Positions 11,476 through 22,681 of a stretch of DNA of 64,000 bases are shown here, in pieces. This DNA comes from Garcia nutans. Taxonomy: Eukaryota; Streptophyta; Magnoliopsida; Malpighiales; Euphorbiaceae. The notes under the pieces were generated by a model that had not been told where the DNA came from, did no database searches, and worked only from the letters and a program-made list of their open reading frames with translations. Positions within the stretch are counted from its first letter, which is position 1. The number at the start of each line of letters is the position of its first letter. The DNA lies in NCBI GenBank assembly GCA_947685225.1, contig CANTUV010000031.1:72645001-72709000 (forward strand). Direction: 5' to 3'. Position numbers and translations under genes: made by a program.

Positions 11476-12300
11476 CAAAAAGGGCTATATTGAGAAAGTA
11501 CTCAAGAGATTTAGTATGCACAACAGTAGACCAATTGATACCCCAGTTGCTAAAGGAGATAAATTCAGTATTGATCAATGTCCAAAGGGTGAACTTGAGA
11601 TTCAGGAGATGCAGAAGATTCCTTATGCGTCAGTAGTTGGGAGTCTGATGTATGCTCAAGTTTGCACTCGTCCAGATATTTCATTCATAGTTGGCATGTT
11701 AGGGCGATATCTCAGCAATCCAGGAATGGATCATTGGAAAGAAACCAAAAGAGTCTTGAGATATCTTCAGAGAACTAAGGGACATATACTCACATACAGA
11801 CGATCAGATCAGCTTGAGATCATTGGGTATACTGATTCTGATTTCGCGGGATGCCAAGAAAGTCAGAAATCCACTTCAAGCTACATATATCTCTTGGCTG
11901 GTGGTGCTATTTCTTGGAAGAGTGTGAAACAAACTCTAGTAGCTACTCCACCTTGGAAGTAGAATTTGTAGCAAGCTATGAGGCTTCCAATCAGGCAATA
12001 TGGCTGAGGAACTTTGTCACAGGGCTGCGCATTGTGAATGGCATTGAAAGGCCATTAAAGTTATACTGTGATAATAACTCAGCAGTTTTATTCTCCAACA
12101 ACAACAGAAGCTCTTCTCGATCGAGACACATTGGGATAAAGTTTCTGGCTGTGAGGGAGAGAGTACAGAGTGGACAGATATCCATAGAGCATATTAGAAC
12201 GAACTCCATGATTGCGGATCCACTCACTAAGGCTGTGATACCGAAAGTTTTTCATGAGCACACTGCTCATATTGGTGTCACATTATTTGAGACTATTTAG
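11476..12300 (+). pseudogene. copia B: RNase H
   Basis: Two overlapping open stretches (11516-11962 and 11851-12300) make one RNase H domain broken by a frameshift near 11945. Visible motifs are YASVVGSLMYAQ, CTRPDISFIVGMLGRY, GYTDSDFAGC, EVEFVASYEASNQAIWL, LYCDNNSAV and the terminal RTNSMIADPLTKAV. The stop at 12298-12300 is the natural end of pol. Confidence 0.85.
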
Positions 12301-12713
12301 TTTCAGTGGGAGTTTGTTCATTATGGTTACATTATATTTCTGCATGCTCTGTTTTGTAATGGATATATTTTGTTATTTACACTCAGTTTCTGCAGAAAAT
12401 AAAGTATTTATTTTGTTACACTCCGTATTATTATTGATTTATCTCACTAAAGTATGACCAGTTAGAAACAGGCATGATTAGATCACATTACATGTAGTTT
12501 CCATGCTACACTTCTATTATTGATCTATGTTATTTGAGAGTATTGGTAATGTGATTGATGGTGGTTTGAGTCATGATGAATGTGGCGACTGACCCTTCAG
12601 TCCTTTATCGATATAATCAATGGACGAGATTGTTTGAGGCACCTTCGGTATGACTGCTTTTATGAGCTCATTAAGGTATATACATTTAATATATGTTAGC
12701 CCAGGTGGGAGAT
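12301..12713 (+). other. copia B 3' untranslated region and polypurine tract
   Basis: No coding signal. The GGTGGGAGAT stretch just before the LTR (12704-12713) is the polypurine tract. Confidence 0.7.
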
Positions 12714-13204
12714 TGTTAGAATTAATTTTATATTGTTAAAATTAATCCTCTAATTAATCATAAGTGTGGGCTAAATATATTTAAATATTAAATGCGTATT
12801 GCAGTCAAATTAGGATAGTCAAATTGAAGTTTTGATCAAATTAGGATTGTTGACTATTAAGGTGTCCTACTCGTAATAGGATTATAAGTGTAGAGACCAT
12901 TAAGTAATTTCTATTTTGTTGAAGGACCAAAATAAAAATTAATCAATTTATTTAGTTATAAATAAGGGGTCGTGGTCTCCAGGGGGAACATAACAATTTT
13001 AGAGAACATTACGTTCCTTCAGTAGTGCTTCCGTATAACCTAAAGTGTGTATCCCCTGGAAGGCGACAAACTCCAAAATCGTCTTCAGCATCAACATACG
13101 ATGATGTCAGGTACACAATTTTGCCCTTTGCAATTTAATTTGAATAATCTAGTGATCTATGCATATTTTAGGTTTTAGGGGAATTAAGTTTTCTCCCCCT
13201 TTCA
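12714..13204 (+). repeat. copia B 3' LTR
   Basis: 491 bp, same ends as the 5' LTR, one extra G in a G run, followed by the TAATA duplication. Confidence 0.95.
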
Positions 13205-13289
13205 TAATAAACCTAAGAAACTTGTACTGCTAGAATAAAAATTCTATACTTATTATATGTACTTCATTTGTTAACATCTACCAATTTAT

Positions 13290-13584
13290 AAGTTTTATGA
13301 ATCTTTATTCTTGCAACAGGGTCATACCGATTTATATGTCGATCCCACACATAGTTATCTGACACAAATCTGTATTTCACTATATGGAATCAAACATCAT
13401 CAGCAGTCCAAAATATCAGATGATGACACTTCATATAAGGATGTCTAATCTTATCATCTTGTCTATCTGCAGTTTGTCCAGATGCAAACACAATAAATTT
13501 CTCTATATAACATGTACATAATTTGTCCAGATGCAAACACATATTTATTTTAAGAATGCAATCACTATTAAGATGTTTGTACAT
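13290..13584 (-). pseudogene. coding-like relic, unrecognised
   Basis: A minus-strand frame reads FASGQTADRQDDKIRHPYMK, then CHHLIFWTADDV, a single TGA, then FHIVKYRFVSDNYVWDRHI and NRYDPVARIK. The residue mix is that of a folded domain, not of random AT-rich DNA. Family not recognised. A 20-bp motif (TTTGTCCAGATGCAAACACA) occurs twice here, at about 13475 and 13520. Together with 7505-7740 it may be what remains of a host gene split by copia B, both parts being on the minus strand. Confidence 0.3.
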
Positions 13585-15244
13585 CCAAAAAAAGATTTGA
13601 ACTCATTTTTACCTAAAATAATAAAATTCATTAGTTAAATTTAAATTAACTTTCTTAATATTTTTTTAATATCCTAATGAAACATCTTCTTATAACACCT
13701 TTACTAAATAGGGATATGAACCTAACTCATTCAAAAATAACATTGTCTACATTACCGTGTACATATATATATATATATAATTTGGTAGTATTATCTATTA
13801 GTTTTTCAAGTACACAAGGCCAAATATCATAAATAAATTATTAGATTTGATCTATTTTATATGTTCCTAGAGAACATTTTGAAATATATGCTACAGATTC
13901 TACAAATATAAATATGACAATTAATTTGTAAACAATAATATTTTAAAACTATCTAACCTACACAATTCAATGCACTTTCAAAATTTGAAAAGTGCACCGA
14001 ACGGGTACTATGGCTAATATTTAAATTTAAAAAATAAAATTTTAATTAATATTTTTCATATTAAATCAATTTTTAAATTAAATATATTATAAATTTCAAT
14101 AGATTTTCACCTATATCTAGAAATAATTATTTAAAGTTTATAGCCCTTGTAAATAAAAAAAAAACATTTCTATTATACCACTCTTATATCATCCAAACTT
14201 CAATATGTCAAACACAATCACAAATAAAAAATTTTAAATATTTATGACATAATAACAAAAAAATAAAATAAATTACAAAAACATATTTATTGTCCCTTAG
14301 GCCAGTAAAATGGGGGATAAATTGGTTGTTTATGAAATTTAAGGAGAAATTAATTTAAAAGTTTTAGGGAATAAAAAAATGGAACACGAGAATTTATAGT
14401 AGTTCGGATAAGAATATTTTACGTCTAGTCCTCAACCTACTAGTTGAGTATTTCACTATTTTATGAAATTTTTACAAACTCAACAATAATTTGGTGTTTT
14501 ATAAGTTCACACTAAATTTTTATAAGGTTTATGCCTCCTCACAATCCTTACAAGCATTTTTTCTAAGGATAACTCTCTAACTTAGTATCTTACAAGCTCA
14601 AACCAAACTTACAACGAGGTATTTTAGTGCTCAACCAAATACACAAAAATTACAATTAAAATATTACAAGAAATTTCAAGAACTCAAATTATAAGAGTTT
14701 GGGTAATAAATGCTTAAAAGATTACATTAAATGGTATTTGGTAAAATATTTATACCCTTTATAACTCAAATTATAGACTAGTTGGAGATGTGCACTGTAA
14801 GATCAAGCTCTCACTGATCAAAATCTCTTGAATTAAATGTTGTCAAAAACTTGTTGCAATTATCTCACTTAAGTAGCGGTCAGTAGATTGGTTTGGCAGT
14901 CAAATTGGACACTCTTGCAGGCATGAGGCTGTTGTCTCTACCAACCAGTTTCAATGGCTAGTCCACATAGCATTGATAGGTTGGTGTGAACCACCCTTCA
15001 CCACCTTGATGAATCTCCATATCGTTTTTTCTTTGTCGCCGTCGCGAGATCACATGGGTTGACTGTTCTTTTGAAATTTCCATTCCACAGGGCTTTCTCT
15101 CATTGGTTGCTTAAAACTCTCCCAAGAACGTCTGATTCTTTAAATATCACAATCGTGCCATATCTATATAGTGGTGACTAATTGCTTTTAGCGTTGACGT
15201 TGAGTCTTTGAATGTGAGGATTGGTCGCGAACCTTACTATCAAA

Positions 15245-15470
15245 TAGCACCACATGGACTCATATTATATTTTAGTGTCCGATATATTCTTCCTATTATT
15301 GATGTGATCTATTTATTTTAAAAAGGAGAGCATTTGCAGAAGATACCCCAACTCCTCAGTCACTCAATTCATATGTTGATTGGAAAAAAAAAATGAAATT
15401 AAAATAAACATATACATTCGATCATATATATATACATATATATATATATTATATTTTTAAAGCTAATATA
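15245..15470 (+). repeat. dispersed ~220-bp repeat, copy 2
   Basis: Direct repeat of 7273-7490 (same orientation, roughly 80-85% identical by eye, small indels). Confidence 0.7.
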
Positions 15471-17365
15471 TTTTTAATTTTTTATTACAAACAATTCTCC
15501 ATTAATATTATTAAATTACATTAAATTAAATTACAAAATTAAATAAAAAGGGTGAATATTATATTATTATATGGTTAACGAAGTTGTATAATTCATAATA
15601 TTTTTTTTTTGTAGTACACATAAATTTATTACTTTTTAAGGAAAATAAAATATGTAATTTCTACTTAATCAAATAATTAATTTTTATATATAAATTTTTC
15701 AATTTTTTAAGAACAACCACATCAATATGTTTATCCCTAACAAGTCATAACTTATCATGTTCACTAATTATCTATCCAAATGGCAAATTGTAGAATTGTC
15801 AATTTGTAAAAAAAGGAAGAAGAAAGAAAATTGCTTTGCTAACTAACCAAAAAGACTTGATATATTTTGTTTGCTCCTAATCAAGATAAACGCTATACAG
15901 AATTATCACCATCAAAATCAAATATTAAAAATTTTAAGAACACATTCAGAAAAAGCATTACCTGATAATAAAAAGATTTGGCACAAGAAATTTTCATTTT
16001 GAGGTAGAAATAAACCAACTTTGACTCTCACCAATTTACTTTTCAAGAAATAATACAAAGAAAAAAACTATTTTGTATATTAACATGAATGTAGAAAAAG
16101 AATTTTTTTTAAAAAAAAAAAGGGAGAAATTATCGAGTAAAGACAGTTTCACTCTGAGTCTATCAAGTTGATAGATAAATCCATAAATGGAAAATTATTT
16201 TTTTAATTTTACTGATTTTAGGATTGATTTCATGCCTCTATTAGTCAATTTCGATTACGAGTATATTTTTTTACAAAGTATAAAAACAAATATATGTAAA
16301 ATTAATTATTTAATTAATTTATTTTATGGATTTTTATTAAAGAGATTGACTTTTTGTCAGAATAGAGAAAAAATAAATATTATTTCATTTACATAGATTT
16401 TAAATAAAAGAAACTAGTAATCATATTTGTAATTGACAATTATATACAGGTTTTTTTGTATATGTTCTTTTAACGTATCATACTTTTTCGGATAAATCTA
16501 ATACATTTCAATTTCATCCCATTAATAATGTGAAAAATGGTTAAAAATGAAAAAAAAAATAGCAGTAAAAATCAAATTGAAAGTTAAAATGCAGTTGATG
16601 GTGTAACTTGCTCATGTTACTATTCATTATTTTGTTGGAAAAGAACTTCTATATCTGAATACATTTGGTTCATGAATAGAACACATTTAAAGTAATATTC
16701 ATTACATGAAATCCCAGATATCTTTATTTCTTTCAATTGTTAAGTATTCTTGATCAATTTATATATTTTAATAGATTAAAGAGAGATTTGATAATATGAT
16801 TTAATATTTGAAATTAAAATTAATTAGCAGTGTTAATTATTTTTAAATTATTTTAAATATTTATATTGAAAGTATTAATTAAATTAAAATTTATTTAAAA
16901 TGACAAGCTAAAAATTTATGTTAAATAATAATAAAATTTTTGAATTTTAAAATAATTTTATAATTAATTTTTTTTTAATTCTAAAGATTTAAGTACTTAA
17001 TTAAATTGTCAGAACAACTTTCTAAATGTACTTATGTTGTACTCTTGATATGCATTTATGAATTATCTCAAGCTATGATCTTATGAATTAAATGAATTTT
17101 TAATTATATGTGAAATTTATATAAGTTATTTTGATAAAATAATTCTATAAATTAATCATTTTTCATATCTAAAATTTCATTTACAATTTTTTAGACATAA
17201 AAGATATCATTCGTGGTTATATCATATTTATAGAAGAGTAAGTATATTCCTTATATCTTGAATATCAATATAAATGATTTTAGTGAAATGTATTTCAGTA
17301 TATGTCTTATTAAATCTCTTCATAAATTAATTAATATATAATACCATTTCAAAGAATTTGAAGAA

Positions 17366-17573
17366 AAAAAAATCAACAATTTATGTATCACTCATATATT
17401 CAGAGAGGGCAATCAAATAGCTCATGGTCTGGCTCAAATGGCAAGAATGTCACAAGCTTCTACTGTTTTTTATAATTTTCAATCTTTACCGATTTTGTTC
17501 AAAGGACTGGTGAATACTGATTGTATGGGTATTCCTTTTTTGAGATATAAATAATATTCTTTCTCCTTGCGAA

Positions 17574-17606
<33 letters not shown>
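17366..17606 (+). mobile_element. LINE C, extreme 3' end
   Basis: A plus-strand frame ending at the TAA 17552-17554 reads ITHIFREGNQIAHGLAQMAR and later LPILFKGLVNTDCMGIPFLR, which is the C-terminus of the RNase H domain of plant L1 ORF2. It aligns well with the end of LINE D (HREGNQAANFLARYSR, PRILKGIVLSDSSGTPYLRF). About 25 bp after the stop a (TA)n tract of about 30 bp begins (17577-17606). Upstream coding is not recognisable, so this is a strongly 5'-truncated copy. Confidence 0.7.
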
Positions 17607-17610
<4 letters not shown>

Positions 17611-18150
17611 TACAGCAAACAATTTAGGACCCTTAGACTGAATTTTCAATTTTGTAGGAGACACAGGTGTGACAGAGAACTTAAAGATTCATAGCATCTC
17701 AATCTGAAGACAGCATTTTTTTAAGCCACATATTTTTTCTTTCTTTTTTTTTTTCCTTTTGGTTGATTGATTAATTAGTTTCTATATTAAAGAGAAACAT
17801 ATAGGGACCAAAATAATTGCCAAGACATAGATATATCACGTTTGTTGGTTCAATTCAATTCATATTCTGTATACTAATTTGATCCGCTTATAAAATTCAG
17901 TTTTTGTGGCTCTTATGACCTTGAGCCTTTATTATCTACCAGCTTTGAGAGCCCTCATGCCATTGATCTACTAGTCATAGTTTTATTATTTTATAATTTT
18001 TTAATGATTAAGATATTCTTAAATCAGTTTGTGTATTTATCTTGAATAAGTTCAAAGTTCATGATATTATCACACCATATTATTTATTTACAATAAAAGT
18101 AAGTTTGAAGGTGCATTTTTATGTACATTTAGTATATGTCCGTGAGATGG
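17607..18150. other. intergenic DNA
   Basis: Nothing recognisable in about 540 bp of AT-rich sequence between LINE C and the poly(T) end of LINE B. Confidence 0.5.
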
Positions 18151-18171
18151 TCACTTAATTTTTTTTTTTTT

Positions 18172-19585
18172 GGTATAGAAGAGGGAAAAAGGAAAGCAGC
18201 TACCTAGAGTAGCATACACCCACCAGGTCATGAGAAAGCCAAGCTCCCACGCCACCAGGAATATCATCAAGGACATGCAAGCCTAGATCGAAATAATAAG
18301 CTATATGGGAGAGATAATCAGCCATAAAATTAGCTTCTCCATACACATGAAAAAACAAGAATAGACAAAAAGGAGGCCATGACAATCTGAATTCTTCACA
18401 CTAGACTGACCGAGACCGCATTATGATAGCATTTATCATTGATCATATCCATAGCAACTAGGTTGTCACATTCCACCATAACAGAGCTACAATTCAACTC
18501 CATTGCCAATTTAATGTCGTGATATAAAGCCCATAACTCAGCAATCAAAATTGGACACTTTCTAATATTAACTACAAAACCTTTCAGCCAAATCCCGTTA
18601 CAATCTCGAAAAACACCACCTCCATAAGCCCAGGACAAGCTTTGATAAACAGAAGCATACGTGTTCAATTTGATAACATCAGAGGGCGGGCAAGACCAGT
18701 TAACCAAGCGAGGAATCTTTTAGGTAGCTGGTCCATTCAAATTCTTCATCAAAACCTCCACTAGTTAAGCTTTTGAATAAACATCTTGTCTGAGCTTCCA
18801 AACTGAAATGTCTATCCCTTTAAAGATAACTGAGTTTCTTCTTTTCCAGAGCATCCAGCAACTAATCCCAAAAATAACACTCCAAGCATGGTTGTTAATG
18901 ATAGGATGGCTCAACTTCAAATTATTGAGCACCCATGAGTGGATAGATATATCAGCATCAAAGAACTAAATAAAAAAAATCAATCGGCACAATGGAGCAC
19001 TAGAAATGATTAGTAAAACTACAATCTCGCAAGAGATGTATGCTATCCCCCACACTAGAGTTGCAAAGAGTGCAACTAGGAGAGCTAGCAATATGTCTTC
19101 GATGCCTCTCAGAGTTAGTCATGATACCTTGATTACCAAGCAACCAAAAGAACATGCGAACTCTCTGACTGCCAGGCCATTTCCAAATAGCACTCCATGG
19201 GAAATTACTTATCCTTGAATCATAACCTTCATTAGCCAAAAATTAAAGGCTGATTTAATAGTAAAATCACCAAATGAGGATAAAGCCCAGATAATATAAT
19301 CTTCACCTAAATTATCTAAGGGAGGAAGACTAGAAGCAATATAAAGAGCTGTGGACATCGACAAAAACGAGGAACAAAGATTTCAATTCCATGAACCGTT
19401 GGCTAAAACAAAATCACAAACATATAAGTTAACAATGCGGTCTGGAATTGGGCTAATAGCCAAATCAATCAAGGATACATTTAAGCCAGGAACCCATCTA
19501 TCATGCCAAAATCTAGCCTTCTTAACATCCCCAATACCCAAAAGCAATTACCCATAACCAAATGCCAAGAACTGTGTATAAATCT
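18172..19585 (-). pseudogene. LINE B ORF2, C-terminal part (zf-RVT and RNase H)
   Basis: Reading down from 19585 the frame continues the ORF2 linker (KARFWHDRWVPGLN). The zf-RVT domain follows at 19239-19000 (FPWSAIWKWPGSQRVRMFFW, CTLCNSS, H and C ligands of SIHLLRDC). The RNase H domain is at 18707-18396: IKLNTYASVYQSL, GGGVFRDCNG, AELWALYHDIKLAMELN and VECDNLVAMDMI. The first catalytic Asp (LNxDA in relatives) reads Thr in LNTYA, so activity is doubtful. The tail (VYGEANFMADYLSHIA) ends near 18200 before the poly(A). Confidence 0.8.
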
Positions 19586-20950
19586 TGATAGTGGGTAAAT
19601 TTAGCTTATATTTTGCAATGATATTTGAACTCTTGTTGAGTGTTTATACTGATTTTGGTATGTTTCTGCATAGAAAAGAACTTAAAGAGGAACCAAGGAG
19701 AAAACAAAGAAAATTTCAAGAATGCCATTGGAAAAGAATTGTAAAGTGTCTCGGGTATAACCCCTGGGTAAGGCTTGTACCCAAGAGTATCTGATGCTTA
19801 AAGATTGCATGGGCCAGCTGCAAATCCTAATCTGTTTGGAATATTGAGATATAATTTTTGAGCAGAGTTCCAAGGATATTAGGACTTATTTATTTCCTTA
19901 ATCAGTAGATATTAAAGAGAAATTTTATTAGGAGCTAAATTCTATTTTATTTGTAATTTCTTTTATTTTTATTTTCCTAATTAGGGTAGGAAACTAAAGG
20001 GGCATTTGAAGCCAACCTTTTTGGCAGCCCTAACTCTCTTTATTCTCTTCTTCTTCTTCTGGTTACTGTGGATGATTTTGACACTAGTCATAGATTTATT
20101 TTTAGTTTTCTTTTCATCAAGCATGTGTAACTAAATTCTACTCAGTAAAAGGGGTAATCAAGGTTATCAATTCATAAAAGATTTGTGAGATCTAATCAAC
20201 TCTTTATTTATTTTTTTAAATTCAGTATTCGTGTACCTTCTACGGCTTATTACCAATTATTATTTTTCTAGTTAAACAATAGGGCCCATTGCGTAATTGG
20301 TTGAATAATATATCACCACTCAAAACTAAGAATCCGTAATTGTTCTTTAGCTTTTGATATTTGTGGCAATTAGACATAGTTCTAAGAAGATGAATGATCT
20401 AATCTAAATGAATTCCGCGGTAGAATTTGTTGATTAGAATTAGATTCTTCTAAATCTTAAAGTTGTTAGTGAGTTAAATCCTAGAAGGGCGTTCTTATAG
20501 GGTTATTCAATAACAAGGGTTAGTTATAGAGCGTCTCTTAACTAATTTTACAATCTAAGGAAGAATAGGCTAATGCAAGCATCTCGGTTAGCTAGAACTA
20601 ATGTACTGAAAAATTAAAGAAGAATTATTTTTGTATCAATGATCAAATCTAGGGATTGAAACCAAGATTATTCCCTTTGACTAAAATTCTTAACGTTGTT
20701 ATTTTCCAAATTTAATTTGCTGTTGTTTATTTATTTATTTAGTTTTAAATTTTAGATCTCAATTTATTTTTAATTTTCAATTATAAACTTTCCCCCTCAT
20801 TCATTTTAGTTAAGTTTTATTTTAGGTTTTCAAAGGAAATTAATTTAAATAATCAATTCTTTGAGGATTCGACACCCTATTCACTGCTATTACAATTTTA
20901 ATTTTGCATAAGAATAGGACTTTTATTTTTGGTGGATTCGACACCCATCA
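19586..20950 (+). repeat. outer Athila 5' LTR
   Basis: 1365 bp, TG...CA ends. The last 27 bp are the same as the LTR tips of the inner element, although the LTR bodies differ. Confidence 0.95.
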
Positions 20951-20955
20951 AATTT

Positions 20956-20973
20956 TGGCGTCGTTGCCGGGGA
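20956..20973 (+). other. primer binding site, tRNA-Asp
   Basis: TGGCGTCGTTGCCGGGGA, five bases after the LTR, is complementary to the 3' end of plant tRNA-Asp with one mismatch. Athila-group elements are known to use this primer. Confidence 0.85.
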
Positions 20974-21003
20974 ACTTGATTCTAACTTATTTTATTTTTT
21001 TTG

Positions 21004-21313
21004 ATGACCAGGTCTAATCGTGAAGAGGAACTCTTATACGATCCTGAGATTGAAAAGACTGCTAAAAGACTAAGGAAGAAAACAAACCAACAAAGACATG
21101 CTGCTGCCACTTCATCAATTTCAAGTGAACAAGCAGTAGACACCGATTCAGACTTAGATTCCTTATCTTCTTCTAGCGATTTTGAAGTGGCAGCCCTTCC
21201 AGTTGACCAGCAGCCTCATGCATCACTTACCTAGCTCTGAATGCTTCTTTTGAGCTGAAATCAAGTTTAATTCATTTGTTGCCAAAGTTTCATGGGCTGG
21301 AAAGTGAAGATCC
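21004..21313 (+). pseudogene. outer Athila gag, 5' part (cut by inner element)
   Basis: ATG at 21004 begins MTRSNREEELLYDPEIEKTA, parallel to the inner Gag start. An acidic, Ser-rich stretch and a VDQQPHASL block follow. TAG (21232) and TGA stops break it. Coding similarity continues (LIHLLPKFHGLESEDP) to 21313, where the inner element begins, and resumes at 29986 or after with HKHLNKFH. Confidence 0.85.
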
Positions 21314-22627
21314 TGATAACATGTAAATCCAATATGTTTTTATTGATTATAATATGCTGATTTTGTGTTAATTGTGCTTAAAAGAGGAGTTTTTAGTTGG
21401 ATTCTTGTTTTTGTGTTAGGATATAATGGATATGGTGAGAATGAAGCTAAAAGGAGTAGATTTGAAGATGTTTGTGGGAAGCAGTACCTGCTGGAATCTG
21501 TTTGGAAAATATGAAGTTGTCAAGTCCTTAGCCTTGGGCAAGACTAAGCAACAAGCGAACAGATGCGGACTGATTTATACTAGTGGCTGACCTGCGACTT
21601 ATTGGGATTGTTTCCAGCACATTTTAGAGCAGAGGAATGATATTAAACATTGTTTAGTGGGCCCCTTTTATTGTATTATGTTTTGGCCCCACTTTTAGGA
21701 GTATATAAGTTAAAATTAGGTTTGTGAATAGACACTTTTGGAGGAGGCAAGAGGAGATACGAATTTCAGCTTTCTTTGACAGATTTTACAATGTTTTCTT
21801 CCACAGCCATGTGTGGCTAAACTCTTTCTTTCAGTCAAAGTTTAATCCAAGGTAGAAGTTTGATCATGATTGTGAGATTGAATTGAACTTAATAGAATTC
21901 TTTGATTTTCATTGCATTTATATTCTTTCTGTGGTTTATTGGGAAAATATATCCCTTAGTGAAATTCTATTGAATGATTAACAGGGCCCGTTCTTTGTTT
22001 GATAGTAATTTCCATGACTATTCAATTGAATCAAATCCGTAATTATTTGATTAGATTGATGTAGTAGTGATTGGTATAATTTAATTGGGTAGAACCTTTT
22101 GGGTTATATCAAGGAAGAGTATAATCTGATTTAAATGGATACTCGTAGTTTCTGTTAATTAGGGCAAGGTCCTACTAGATTTAAGGCTGTTAACAGTTAA
22201 ATCCTTCGTCGTACTTAGGTTTGCTAGTTAATTAGGGGTTATTATTAGATCGTATCTTAATAACCTATTAATAAGGTAGGATTGGTTGGGTCGACGTTCT
22301 TCCTGGCTATAACTTGTCTGTAATTTGAATTAAAGGATTATTCTTGAATCAATGAACAATCAGTTTAAACTTCGAACCATGGTATGCCTTGACTGAATTC
22401 GCTCTCCATCGTTTCAGGTTTTATATTTAATTTTGTTGCTTTTGCTTTTAATTTTAATTAATCTCGTTCCAATTTTAAATACCCCGTTTCAATTTTTAGT
22501 TTTATTTTCGGTTCTGGTTAATTTTCAGCAGGCTAGTCCCTTGGGTTCGACCCTTCTCACCCTATTTACAAGTTTTCTTTTGTAGGAAGAGCAGGTTTAT
22601 TATTTTTGGTGGATTCGACACCCATCA
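21314..22627 (+). repeat. inner Athila 5' LTR
   Basis: 1314 bp with TG...CA ends. It contains TATATAAG at 21702-21709. Confidence 0.95.
21702..21709 (+). promoter_or_regulatory. TATA box in inner Athila LTR
   Basis: TATATAAG, repeated at 29060-29067 in the 3' LTR, in a GC-richer context (GGCCCCACTTTTAGGAG) typical of a core promoter. Confidence 0.55.
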
Positions 22628-22632
22628 AATTT

Positions 22633-22650
22633 TGGCGCCGTTGCCGGGGA
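22633..22650 (+). other. primer binding site, tRNA-Asp
   Basis: TGGCGCCGTTGCCGGGGA, five bases after the LTR, is an exact complement of the plant tRNA-Asp 3' end. Confidence 0.88.
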
Positions 22651-22681
22651 CTAGTTTACATTACTGTTATTGCTTCTTTGA

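Larger units (their letters stand above)
7787..13204 (+). mobile_element. Ty1/copia retrotransposon B, complete ends, defective
   Basis: Two direct LTRs (7787-8276 and 12714-13204) start TGTTAG and end TTTCA. They are flanked by the 5-bp duplication TAATA (7782-7786 and 13205-13209). A PBS for initiator-Met tRNA and a GGTGGGAGAT polypurine tract are present. The element is 5418 bp. The LTRs differ by 13 substitutions and one indel (about 2.7%), all 13 being transitions. Gag is shortened and pol carries several stops and frameshifts, so it is non-autonomous now. Confidence 0.95.
13205..17365. other. AT-rich intergenic DNA
   Basis: No intact gene is visible. It contains a minus-strand coding-like relic (13290-13584), the second copy of the 220-bp repeat (15245-15470), a (TA)n tract at about 13763-13779, another at about 15423-15460, and a less AT-rich block at 14375-15240 that opens ACACGAGAATTTATAGTAG and could be part of an old element. 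Short open stretches such as 16187-16396 are of AT-rich chance composition. Confidence 0.55.

Noticed and set aside
16187..16396. 69-codon open stretch in AT-rich DNA
   Set aside because: Phe/Ile/Asn-rich chance composition, no homology sign, no neighbouring gene features.
18151..18158. TCACTTAA (also 55583-55590) as proven LINE B target duplication
   Set aside because: Only 8 bp, AT-rich, and the nick site it implies does not fit the usual TTTT/AA preference; kept as a candidate only.
22547..22560. GGGTTCGACCC as a possible tRNA B-box or SINE promoter
   Set aside because: It is part of the inner Athila LTR, no A-box or cloverleaf could be built around it, and the last bases do not fit the B-box.
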